DNA of 64,000 nt, taken from assembly GCF_001709345.1 (NCBI RefSeq), contig NZ_MDTQ01000001.1, forward strand, positions 62,001 to 126,000, read 5' to 3'. A program made the translations under genes and the position numbers. Source of the DNA: Terasakiispira papahanaumokuakeensis (GTDB taxonomy: Bacteria > Pseudomonadota > Gammaproteobacteria > Pseudomonadales > Halomonadaceae). Each line of letters starts with the position of its first letter. The first letter of the stretch is position 1. Below the pieces are notes generated by a model. It was not told where the DNA came from. It made no database searches and saw nothing but the letters and a program-made list of their open reading frames with translations. Below, in pieces: positions 53,468 through 61,076 of the stretch.

Positions 53468-54444
53468 CGGCTTTACTTGATCTGTTGACGTTGCTGGTTT
53501 TTGTCGGCGTCATCCTGATGGCGATGACCTGGCGTAGTTTGAAAGGGAAAAAGCGCCAGGATGAAGCTATTCAAGCACGTTTAGATCTGTTGAAGCAGCA
53601 TTGGGCGCCTACCGGTGTGTCGTCGACCGATGCCGTCGGAATTCTGCGCGATCTGGATACTTTGCCGGTGAGTCATTGGCCTTGGATCGGACCGATGATG
53701 ACTCGGCTTTGGTTGAACCTGGGGCTGATTGGTTGGCAGGCCGGATTGCGTCAACGTTTGATGATTCTCGGGTTGATCAGTGTGCTGGCGGGTGCAGGCC
53801 TGGGCCATCAGACGCCATGGCCTTGGATGGCCAGTCTGGGGCTGACACTGACCCTTTGGTGGGGGCTGTTTCAGCTCATGTATCGGCATGCGCTGAATCA
53901 GTATCTCAGTGCGCTTAAAGCCGCTTTGCCTGAGGCGATTGATGCGATTACCCGTGCCGCGCGGGCGGGCGTACCCGCGACGAATGCATTTGCGATGGTC
54001 GCGCAGAATATTCCAGGCGCTTTAGCGCGCGAATTTACCTTGATTGACAGCTGGATGCAGCTGGGGATGCCGCTAAAGCAAGCCATTCAGGATTCTGCTA
54101 GACGCGTGCCGTTACCCGAATATCGGTTTTTTGCGGTGATTATCATCATTAACCAGGAGGCCGGTGGGCGTTTAGGGGAAACCTTGGAGCGTTTGTCTGC
54201 CACCTTGCGTGAACGTGCGGAGTTGGCATTAAAGGTTCAATCAAAAACATCTGAAGCGCGCGCATCCTCCAAAATTGTGGCCTCTTTAGTCCCACTGGCG
54301 TTGGCTTATATGTATTTCAGTTCACCTCAGGATTTTCATTTCCTATTGAGTGATCCGACGGGCAATAAAGTGTTGTTTTATGCTTTTGGTAGCGTGTTGC
54401 TAGGGCTTTTGATTACTCAACGTATGGTCCGGAGGGTTTCATGA
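53464..54444 (+). CDS. tadB: Flp pilus inner-membrane platform protein TadB
   Basis: 326 aa. T2SSF-type platform protein: an N-terminal helix, two helices near residues 95-135, and a cytoplasmic four-helix domain with LPEAIDAITRAARAGVPATN and NQEAGGRLGETLERLSATLR, ending in a C-terminal helix pair. It pairs with TadC as the inner-membrane base of the pilus. Overlaps cpaF by 4 bp; tadC starts 11 bp later. Confidence 0.93.
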   Translation: MTALLDLLTLLVFVGVILMAMTWRSLKGKKRQDEAIQARLDLLKQHWAPTGVSSTDAVGILRDLDTLPVSHWPWIGPMMTRLWLNLGLIGWQAGLRQRLMILGLISVLAGAGLGHQTPWPWMASLGLTLTLWWGLFQLMYRHALNQYLSALKAALPEAIDAITRAARAGVPATNAFAMVAQNIPGALAREFTLIDSWMQLGMPLKQAIQDSARRVPLPEYRFFAVIIIINQEAGGRLGETLERLSATLRERAELALKVQSKTSEARASSKIVASLVPLALAYMYFSSPQDFHFLLSDPTGNKVLFYAFGSVLLGLLITQRMVRRVS

Positions 54445-54454
54445 GGAGGGGGTC

Positions 54455-55402
54455 ATGACGATCGTTGCGGCCGCTGCTTTAGCCTGCCTGATGGCCGGTA
54501 GTGGGTTGGTGTTGATTGCGCTTCACCTACGTCAGCGTCATGTCGGGCTGAATGAACGTTTACAGATGGTGCCCCAAGCGCAACAGGATCCACAGACGCG
54601 TGACAGTGTGCTCAAAGCGCAAGGGTTTGCTTTGTCATCGGCTCAGGCTCGCTGGTTGAATCCGCTCATTCAGTTGGGTGACCGTTTGGCCGGTACCGAG
54701 GGCGACCGAGAGAAAATGCAGCGTCTGCTGTCTATGGCGGGTTTTCATCAGGGTTATGCGCTGGGGCTCTTACAAAGTATCAAGTGGTTCAGTGGCGGCC
54801 TGTTGATGCTGTTTGTCTGTGGTGGGCTGCTTGATAGTGATTCGCGCTGGGGGCTGAGTGGCTTGGTTGCGGCCTTAATTTCACTGTTTATTGGCACGAT
54901 GCTGCCTGAGCTGTTGCTCAAGTGGCAGAGTAATCGTCGTGGGGGCCGTTTGGCTCAGGCTTTGCCGGATGCGTTGGACTTGATGGTGATCTGTGCCGAA
55001 GCCGGCTTGCCGCTGGGACGAGTGCTTCAGGTGGTGTCTCGGGAGATGACACTCTCAGCGCCTGAAATTGCCGGTGAACTTCGTTATACCTTTGCCGAGC
55101 TCCAAGTGCTGAATGACCGGCCCCGAGCTTTGCTTAATCTCGCTGAACGCACCGGCGTTAGTGGTATTGAAAGCATGGTGGCAACCTTGATCCAGGCTGA
55201 GCGTTATGGCACTCCGCTGGCACAAGCGTTGCGCACGATCTCTGATGAGAGTCGTAAATCGTTGGTGCTGCGTTTGGAAGAGCGTGCTGGCAAGCTCCCT
55301 GCCCAACTGAGTGTGCCACTGATGACGCTGATTTTACCGCCTATTGTCGCCATGATGGGGGCGCCTGCGATGGTGCGGATTATTCGTATTCTGGGGCAGT
55401 GA
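54455..55402 (+). CDS. tadC: Flp pilus inner-membrane platform protein TadC
   Basis: 315 aa, same T2SSF class as TadB. Helices near residues 5-22 and 105-155, then the conserved cytoplasmic domain ALPDALDLMVICAEAGLPLG, and a C-terminal helix with SVPLMTLILPPIVAMMGAP. AGGAGG precedes its ATG. Paralogous partner of TadB. Confidence 0.93.
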   Translation: MTIVAAAALACLMAGSGLVLIALHLRQRHVGLNERLQMVPQAQQDPQTRDSVLKAQGFALSSAQARWLNPLIQLGDRLAGTEGDREKMQRLLSMAGFHQGYALGLLQSIKWFSGGLLMLFVCGGLLDSDSRWGLSGLVAALISLFIGTMLPELLLKWQSNRRGGRLAQALPDALDLMVICAEAGLPLGRVLQVVSREMTLSAPEIAGELRYTFAELQVLNDRPRALLNLAERTGVSGIESMVATLIQAERYGTPLAQALRTISDESRKSLVLRLEERAGKLPAQLSVPLMTLILPPIVAMMGAPAMVRIIRILGQ

Positions 55403-55489
55403 TGGGTGAGTGTTGTGAGGAGTCTGGGTCATGGCGCCATGCCATGCGATGACACTGAAATCGAAATCGATAAGTGAGCAAGAGAGCAC

Positions 55490-56416
55490 ATGATGTTACT
55501 GAGTTGGCACTGGTGTATGACATATACCGCTCTCCATGTGATGAAGGTGGTCTCTGCGGTGATGACCTCTGCGGTTAAAGCCTGGCTTGGGCTGCTATTG
55601 CTGGTGATGGTGTTAAGTGGCTGTAGCGCTGCGGCAAGACAACCCGATGCGCCTCAAGCGGTCACCCCTGAAAATCGGGCAGAAGAGGCGCTGAATCTGG
55701 CGCATGTCTTGCGTGACAATGGTCGTTTACAAGCGGCCTATGAAGTGTATGCGCGTATGGACCAACGGGGTGAGCTGGCGGGTCAATATTTGCTGGAGTT
55801 TGCGACATTGGCCAGTCGTGTGCGTCCTCCGCAGGATGCCTTACAGCTTTATGCGCGTGCGGCCAAGGTATTGCCTGAACCGCGTGCAGATAAAGTGCAA
55901 CTGGCGTTATGTCTGGGGCAAGGGCAAGCGCATCTAGCACTTGGTCAGGTCAATGCGGCGGCTCATGACATGCGCTGTGCGCTCAAGGTTTCGCCCGATA
56001 ATGTACAGGCGCTGAATGGTCGCGGGGTTGTCTATAACCTGCAAGGCCAAAACCCGCAAGCCCAGGCGGATTTTTCTCGGGCGCTGCAGTTAGATCCGGG
56101 GTTTACTCCCGCATTGAATAATCTTGCGCTCGCTCACCTCGTCGCGGGTGACATTAAGCAGGCCATTAACGTGTTACAACCCGCCAGCCAGCATGGAGGG
56201 GTGGCATTACGATTGAACCTGGCGTTGGCCTATGTGCTGAATCAGCAGCCTGAACAGGCTCGGCAGTTACTGGCGGAGCGACTTAAAGCGGATTATGTCA
56301 GCCGTATCATGGATCGTTTTGAAGTGACGGCTTCACGTATCGCTGGGGGGGCCTCGGTGGCGCATGAGTTGCTATTAGCCAGCCAACAACCATTGCCATT
56401 GAAGGATCAGCCATGA
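55490..56416 (+). CDS. tadD: TPR lipoprotein TadD
   Basis: 308 aa from the ATG at 55490; later in-frame ATGs at 55541 and 55562 are equally compatible with the signal. Lipobox VLSGC gives an N-terminal lipid anchor. The rest is tetratricopeptide repeats, clearest in NVQALNGRGVVYNLQGQNPQ and PALNNLALAHLVAGDIKQAI. TadD is thought to act as an assembly or pilotin-like factor for the pilus apparatus. An 87-bp gap separates it from tadC; its stop overlaps tadE. Confidence 0.88.
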   Translation: MMLLSWHWCMTYTALHVMKVVSAVMTSAVKAWLGLLLLVMVLSGCSAAARQPDAPQAVTPENRAEEALNLAHVLRDNGRLQAAYEVYARMDQRGELAGQYLLEFATLASRVRPPQDALQLYARAAKVLPEPRADKVQLALCLGQGQAHLALGQVNAAAHDMRCALKVSPDNVQALNGRGVVYNLQGQNPQAQADFSRALQLDPGFTPALNNLALAHLVAGDIKQAINVLQPASQHGGVALRLNLALAYVLNQQPEQARQLLAERLKADYVSRIMDRFEVTASRIAGGASVAHELLLASQQPLPLKDQP

Positions 56417-56973
56417 GAAGCCGATTGTGGCGCTTAAGCTTCACGCGTCATCAAGCGGGGGTGACTGCCGTTGAAACCGCGCTGATCTTTCCGATTTTGA
56501 TCTTTGGCATCATGATGCTATTTGAGCTGGCACGTGTGGGTCTGATGATCAGTATTGGTGGCACCGCTTTGGAAAGGTCGTTGCAAAGTTTTCGCTATGA
56601 CATCGCTTTTTACGAGCAGGGCGACAGCGTGCTTCGGGATGTCATTCGCACGCGGATGCTGGATTACGGCTATGGGTTGTTGACTGACGATGCGCTTAAA
56701 ATTGATGTGCTGAGCTTTGACTCTTTAGCGCGCATGGGGTCTGACGACACCGAGCCTGATGCATCATCGGATGAGGCGTCATCTGATGATGAGGCCGAAG
56801 CGGGCCAGCGGGATCCGTTATTACCCCCAGTATTAACCGTCACGGCTGATATCAAGGCCCGTTTTATGACGCCTTTGCCCGAGTTATTTGGCCTGGGCAA
56901 TACATTCCAGTACCAGTTTCGACAGGTCTTGGGGAATCTGACCAGTGAATTGCCTGAGTCTGATGAAGATTAA
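56413..56973 (+). CDS. tadE: TadE-type pseudopilin
   Basis: 186 aa. TadE-like start: GVTAVETALIFPILIFGIMM, a prepilin-type site with E at mature position 5 and one hydrophobic helix; TadV should cleave after the Gly. The soluble part contains an acidic Asp/Ser/Glu-rich stretch (about residues 112-138) that looks disordered. It is a minor pilin. Overlaps tadD by 4 bp and the next gene by 11 bp. Confidence 0.87.
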   Translation: MRSRLWRLSFTRHQAGVTAVETALIFPILIFGIMMLFELARVGLMISIGGTALERSLQSFRYDIAFYEQGDSVLRDVIRTRMLDYGYGLLTDDALKIDVLSFDSLARMGSDDTEPDASSDEASSDDEAEAGQRDPLLPPVLTVTADIKARFMTPLPELFGLGNTFQYQFRQVLGNLTSELPESDED

Positions 56974-57604
56974 TATGAAGTGGTGGCGATTCCGGCGCTT
57001 TCAATTGCAACATTGTCAGCGGGGGAGTGCTGTTGTCGAATTTGCACTTTTGATGCCGCTGCTACTGTTCCTGGCATTTGCTGGCACGGATTTGTTTCGC
57101 GTCAGCCATGCACGGGCCGAGCAGGAGCAAGTGGCCAATACCTTGGCATCAGTACTGACTCAGCAATCAACTTGGACCGCACCGGGGATCGATGCACTTC
57201 TCGCCCATTTATTACCTGATGATCGGTCGTATGAAGTGGTCATCAGCCGTGTGCAGTTAGATCGTGAGTTAGTTTGGTATCCATTATCCCTGGGGAATAC
57301 GACTGAGCTTTGTCCCCGTTATGGTGGCGATGGCGGTCTTTATACGGCTTCGCTACCGGAGGAGGCCAATATCGGGGGTGATGGTGATAACAGTAATGGT
57401 GATGAAGATCAGCGGCACCAGGTGTCTTTGTTAGTCGTTCAGCTCTGTCGTCAAAGTGATGATTTGAATCTACTGACAGGGTTATTAAACAGTAAATTAA
57501 TGCAGAGTATCTCGATTCAACGAATGGCTCATCAGCGGATTGAACTCGATGATACTTTGAACGAAGCGCTAGTGAAGGAGGATGACGAGCGAGATGGCGC
57601 CTGA
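56963..57604 (+). CDS. tadF: TadF/TadE-like minor pilin
   Basis: 213 aa from the ATG at 56963; ATG at 56975 is also possible. GSAVVEFALLMPLLLFLAFA is a TadE-type prepilin start with the conserved Glu. The remainder has a short Gly/Asp/Asn-rich loop (about residues 135-155) and four Cys that could form disulfides. It completes the twelve-gene flp-tadF set; no tadG was found, which is common. Confidence 0.83.
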   Translation: MKINMKWWRFRRFQLQHCQRGSAVVEFALLMPLLLFLAFAGTDLFRVSHARAEQEQVANTLASVLTQQSTWTAPGIDALLAHLLPDDRSYEVVISRVQLDRELVWYPLSLGNTTELCPRYGGDGGLYTASLPEEANIGGDGDNSNGDEDQRHQVSLLVVQLCRQSDDLNLLTGLLNSKLMQSISIQRMAHQRIELDDTLNEALVKEDDERDGA

Positions 57605-58037
57605 TGATATCAAAACTCGAGATAATCCGGGCGCAATGGTTTGGGACGCCAATTCTGCATTAATGGCCTCAGGTTGGAAACGCCGTGCCTATCAATGTTT
57701 GGCTTATCTCAGTTTGGGCGTTGCGCTACTGGGTGTCATTCTTCCTGGGCTTCCTGCTACTGAGTTCGTTTTGTTATCGGCCTGGGCCGCAAGCCGAAGT
57801 TCTCCGAGATTACAGCGTTGGCTGTATCAGCACCGTCTTTTCGGCCCGATGTTATACAACTGGCATCAAGGTGGGATTGTGACGCGTCGTACCAAGTGGA
57901 TGATGACGCTGAGTATGAGTGCTGGTGCGATCATTTTATGGCTACATCAGCCGCCACTGTGGTTATTGGCGTGTGCCTTGGTCGGCATGGCTCTCGGTGC
58001 AATCTGGGTGTGGCGCCGACCTGAAACGTCTAATTAA
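57594..58037 (+). CDS. ybaN: YbaN-family (DUF454) inner-membrane protein
   Basis: 147 aa from the ATG at 57594, ~12 bp after an AAGGAGG site; the ATG at 57582 touches that site. Family block LGVALLGVILPGLPATEFVLLS then AWAASRSSPRLQRWLYQH and FGPMLYNWHQGGIVTRRTK. Three to four hydrophobic segments. Function is unknown; it overlaps the end of tadF and is probably transcribed with the tad operon, which may be incidental. Confidence 0.9.
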   Translation: MAPDDIKTRDNPGAMVWDANSALMASGWKRRAYQCLAYLSLGVALLGVILPGLPATEFVLLSAWAASRSSPRLQRWLYQHRLFGPMLYNWHQGGIVTRRTKWMMTLSMSAGAIILWLHQPPLWLLACALVGMALGAIWVWRRPETSN

Positions 58038-58051
58038 TATCCGAAAGATGA

Positions 58052-58071
58052 ACGCAGCCAAACGGCTGCGT
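58052..58071 (+). terminator. Hairpin at the end of the tad-ybaN operon
   Basis: ACGCAGCC (58052-58059) and GGCTGCGT (58064-58071) form a perfect 8-bp stem with an AAAC loop, 15 bp after ybaN. No T-run follows, so it may be a processing or rho-type end. Confidence 0.55.
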
Positions 58072-58083
58072 AGTCAATGAGGC

Positions 58084-58113
58084 CTGTTCGTTGTGAGCTC
58101 TGTTCGTTGTGAG
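58084..58113. repeat. Direct repeat of 14 bp after ybaN
   Basis: CTGTTCGTTGTGAG occurs at 58084-58097 and 58100-58113, 16-bp period. Confidence 0.85.
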
Positions 58114-58157
58114 ATCAGTCGTTTATAAGAGATTGGCCGTTGCATAAGATTAATTGA

Positions 58158-58796
58158 TTATGCGGCCTCAATGGGTTGGAAAATCTCATTTAAGGCTTGG
58201 CGATAGAAAGCGAACGCCTGACGAGCACCTGAGATACCTGCGGTTTGTTGTGCAGATGAGAGTGGCAGGGCATTCATTTGAGCGACAAACTGGCGCCAGT
58301 GCAGACCTCGACCTTCAGGATGAGCGGCTAAATGACTTGCCCCATGAGTTTCAGTCAGCCCCATTTTCTGGGTTTCTTTAAATAGAAAGGCTGCCCCTAG
58401 GTTGGATCCCTCACTGCAATATAACCAGCCCAGTGCGGTTTCGGGGTGCAGGTCTTTTAATGGTGTTGGACGTGCAGGAATCGCCAGATCTAAAGCGTCC
58501 AGGTCGGCTTCGACCTTCTCCAGTCGAGGCAGCTCATTCAAGCCCGGTAACCATTGATTCAAGGTGTCATGGTGATAAAGCTCGTGAATGATGCCGTGAA
58601 AGCGATGCTGCAAGCGCAGAAACTTCTCGTAATGGCGTAAGCTACTAAATGGTTCAGCAGCCATAACATGATGGTCAACACCTTCGTGTTCTGAACGTGT
58701 AGAAGCCTTCAATTGTGCGGCAAAAGCCAAAGAGGGGTCTGCTGGCTCTTTGGCCATGTGCTGAAGGTCGGTTACGTGATGGTTTGAAGCATTCAT
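58158..58796 (-). CDS. Biliverdin-producing heme oxygenase
   Basis: 212 aa from the ATG at 58796; the ATG at 58808 abuts a Fur box and leaves no room for a ribosome site. It belongs to the heme oxygenase family (PigA/BphO type), which opens haem to biliverdin, CO and iron. The likely proximal His is in STRSEHEGVDHHVM, and the distal-helix Gly-rich segment is YCSEGSNLGAAFLFKE. The Fur box supports a role in iron release from haem. No phytochrome or TonB-receptor gene is nearby, so a biliverdin-signalling role is less likely. It lies between the tad locus and an unrelated export operon. Confidence 0.9.
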   Translation of the reverse strand: MNASNHHVTDLQHMAKEPADPSLAFAAQLKASTRSEHEGVDHHVMAAEPFSSLRHYEKFLRLQHRFHGIIHELYHHDTLNQWLPGLNELPRLEKVEADLDALDLAIPARPTPLKDLHPETALGWLYCSEGSNLGAAFLFKETQKMGLTETHGASHLAAHPEGRGLHWRQFVAQMNALPLSSAQQTAGISGARQAFAFYRQALNEIFQPIEAA

Positions 58797-58812
58797 GGTG
58801 ATTCTCATGATT

Positions 58813-58831
58813 GATAATGATAGGCAATATC
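58813..58831 (-). promoter_or_regulatory. Fur box of the heme oxygenase gene
   Basis: GATAATGATAGGCAATATC matches the 19-bp Fur consensus at 16 positions. It lies 17 bp before the chosen start, inside a larger inverted repeat CTCATGA/TCATGAG (58804-58810, 58830-58836). Confidence 0.85.
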
Positions 58832-58863
58832 ATGAGTGGCTGGCTCATTTGCCTCAATCTGAG

Positions 58864-58880
58864 AAGCATTAAGAATGCTT
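58864..58880. other. Inverted repeat between the heme oxygenase and M50 genes
   Basis: AAGCATT (58864-58870) and AATGCTT (58874-58880) flank AAG. It follows the M50 gene stop on the minus strand. No T-run, so terminator function is uncertain; it could be part of the heme oxygenase promoter. Confidence 0.4.
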
Positions 58881-58904
58881 AACCTGGGCATTATCTCGCT
58901 GCGA

Positions 58905-61061
58905 TTAAAAGCTGGTTTCTCGGATCAATACGGCGGCCACTGATTGCCAAATACGCACAATTAGGCTTTGTGGCTGACCATCGATGACCAGCGTCCCTCG
59001 GTATCGTTGCTTGGGGGCTTTGAGGGGCTGAGTTGGGGTTAAATGGAGCCGGTATAAAGCTTGTTCTGGAATCGCTTGTTGTTGCTGGTCGAGACGGGCG
59101 GCGATAGGCCCACCGAAAGGCGATGCCAATTCGGGAAGGCGTTTAAGGTGGCTCACCGGGCTGGATTCAATTTGGTTCAGTGCCATGCTCAAGGGCGGTT
59201 GCTCCCATTGTTCTGGATAGAAAGTGGCCTGGTCTCCAGGCTGCAAGCGCGCCAGATCTCGTTCGCCTACAAAGGCTTCAAGGTGGGCTTGATCGGGTGT
59301 GATCACTGTGCCCAACCAGTGTCCTGCAGGTAACCAGTCGCCTTCTGCCAAAGGTTGTTGGACATCGACAACTTGGCCGCTAATGGGGGCGCGTAATGTC
59401 AGTGCTTGCTGCTGTTGTTGGCGTGAGGCGAGGTGGGTTAACGCGACCGCTAACTCTTCTAATACGATGGGCAGTTGTGTCGCCGTATCAGGGTTCATCC
59501 GCTGAAAACGACTTTGCCACCGTAAGGTTTCGACACGTCGGTGTAAGCGTTGGTGCTCATGATCTAATGCAGGATCTTGAAATTGAACTAATGGCTGCCC
59601 CGCCTGGACGATTTGGCCGGGCGATAGCGCAAGGTTTGCGATACGGGCATTAGTGGGGGCATAAAGCGGGTAGGCCTGAGCGGCTTCTAGAACCGCTGGG
59701 GCATGAATCTGTGTGCGCCAGGGGATCAGTAATCCAAGTAGACATAATAGCAGCAGGCTACCGGTCAAAAAGGTATGACGGTTCATCGTGATTTGTTGCC
59801 GTTGTTGGTACCAGTGTCGGCACTCTTTTGCGATGGGCAGTAGCAGGAAGTACCCAATTTCAATCGCAAATAAAGCAATGCCGAGGAGTTTAAAGGCGAA
59901 GTGATAGACCAGTAATGCGATCCCCAAAAACAGAAAGAAACGGTAGATCCAGGTGCCAAACGCATAGCCCAGTAATAGGCGCTGTAGCCCTGGTGCAAAG
60001 TGCTCAGGAGGTTCGGCTTGCCAACCAAACAACGCTTCACGGAGCCGCCAGCGGGCCAGTTGAAAGGCGCGTTGCTGAAGGTTTGGCACATTGATCAGGT
60101 CAGACAGTAAAAAATAACCATCAAAACGCATGAAAGGGCTGAGATTGATGGCTAACGTGAGGATCCAGGTGGTCGTGGCCAGCATAAACGCGGCGCTGCG
60201 CCATAAACCATCAGGGAGAAAGCTCCAAGCCAGTGTGGCCCAAGCCGCAATCATCAGTTCTGTCAGCATGCCTGCCGCCCCAATGGCTAGGCGCTGATGC
60301 CGGTGAGCTAAGCGCCAGGCACTGGATGTATCGGTATAGAGTACCGGCCAGAGCACGAGAAACGCGATGCCCATGGTGGCGACATAACCCCCATAGCGTT
60401 TACAGGTATAGGCATGGCCTAATTCGTGAGCCAGTTTGACCAGTATGAGTGTCAGACCCGCGATAAAAGCCCCTGGCAAAGAGAAAAAATATAAAAACGT
60501 ATGGGTAAAACTTTCCCACTGGCGGGCGGCTAAAATGAGCCCTGTCAGCCCAGCGAATAGCGTCATGAATGCCCAGGTTCGTGTATAAAATAAGCGCACC
60601 CAAGGCTGTGTCCGGCTCAACCAACGATCAGGCTGAAAAAGCGGAATTCGTAAAAATAAATAATGTTTTAAAAGCCACTTAAACCAGTGTTGTTGATGGG
60701 CCTGTTGGTGTTGGCGGCGCTGCTCTGTGAGTTGCTCTTGAGCTTGGGTATCACTGGCTTTTAATAATTGGTGGTGGCGTAAGAATTTAATAAAGTCGGC
60801 CACTTCTTGTGGGGTTATGGCGAGCGAAAGTTGTTGTTTTAACTGTTTGACGAGTGTTGTGATACTGCCCGCTGACCAGTGGCTCAGTAGTTGCATTTCC
60901 AGCCAGCCGAGCCGAAAAAATTGACCTTTCAGTGGGTCTTCAAGTGTCCAGCTGGGACTGCCATCACGATGAGTCGGGCCGGGGTGCAAGGTCAGCTCCG
61001 GTCTCAGTGGCGGCAGTTGATTCGCATTCGGTGCTGTATCTGAGGTAAGTGATGTCATCAT
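58905..61061 (-). CDS. Site-2 protease (M50)/HlyD adaptor fusion
   Basis: 718 aa. Residues 30-100 look like a PqqD-type winged helix. Hydrophobic helices from about 160 to 445 form an M50 intramembrane protease core: zinc motif HELGH (212-216) and NLSPFMRFDG (306-315) with the third ligand D314. After the last helix comes a HlyD-like lipoyl/barrel part (residues 453-700): LYAPTNARIANLALSPGQIV and LRAPISGQVVDVQQPLAEGD are the two lipoyl halves. Similar PqqD-M50-HlyD proteins (YydH-like) occur in peptide-export clusters. It ends the operon. Protease residues look intact; the substrate is unknown. Confidence 0.82.
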   Translation of the reverse strand: MMTSLTSDTAPNANQLPPLRPELTLHPGPTHRDGSPSWTLEDPLKGQFFRLGWLEMQLLSHWSAGSITTLVKQLKQQLSLAITPQEVADFIKFLRHHQLLKASDTQAQEQLTEQRRQHQQAHQQHWFKWLLKHYLFLRIPLFQPDRWLSRTQPWVRLFYTRTWAFMTLFAGLTGLILAARQWESFTHTFLYFFSLPGAFIAGLTLILVKLAHELGHAYTCKRYGGYVATMGIAFLVLWPVLYTDTSSAWRLAHRHQRLAIGAAGMLTELMIAAWATLAWSFLPDGLWRSAAFMLATTTWILTLAINLSPFMRFDGYFLLSDLINVPNLQQRAFQLARWRLREALFGWQAEPPEHFAPGLQRLLLGYAFGTWIYRFFLFLGIALLVYHFAFKLLGIALFAIEIGYFLLLPIAKECRHWYQQRQQITMNRHTFLTGSLLLLCLLGLLIPWRTQIHAPAVLEAAQAYPLYAPTNARIANLALSPGQIVQAGQPLVQFQDPALDHEHQRLHRRVETLRWQSRFQRMNPDTATQLPIVLEELAVALTHLASRQQQQQALTLRAPISGQVVDVQQPLAEGDWLPAGHWLGTVITPDQAHLEAFVGERDLARLQPGDQATFYPEQWEQPPLSMALNQIESSPVSHLKRLPELASPFGGPIAARLDQQQQAIPEQALYRLHLTPTQPLKAPKQRYRGTLVIDGQPQSLIVRIWQSVAAVLIRETSF

Positions 61062-61076
61062 GCGATGTGCTGACCC

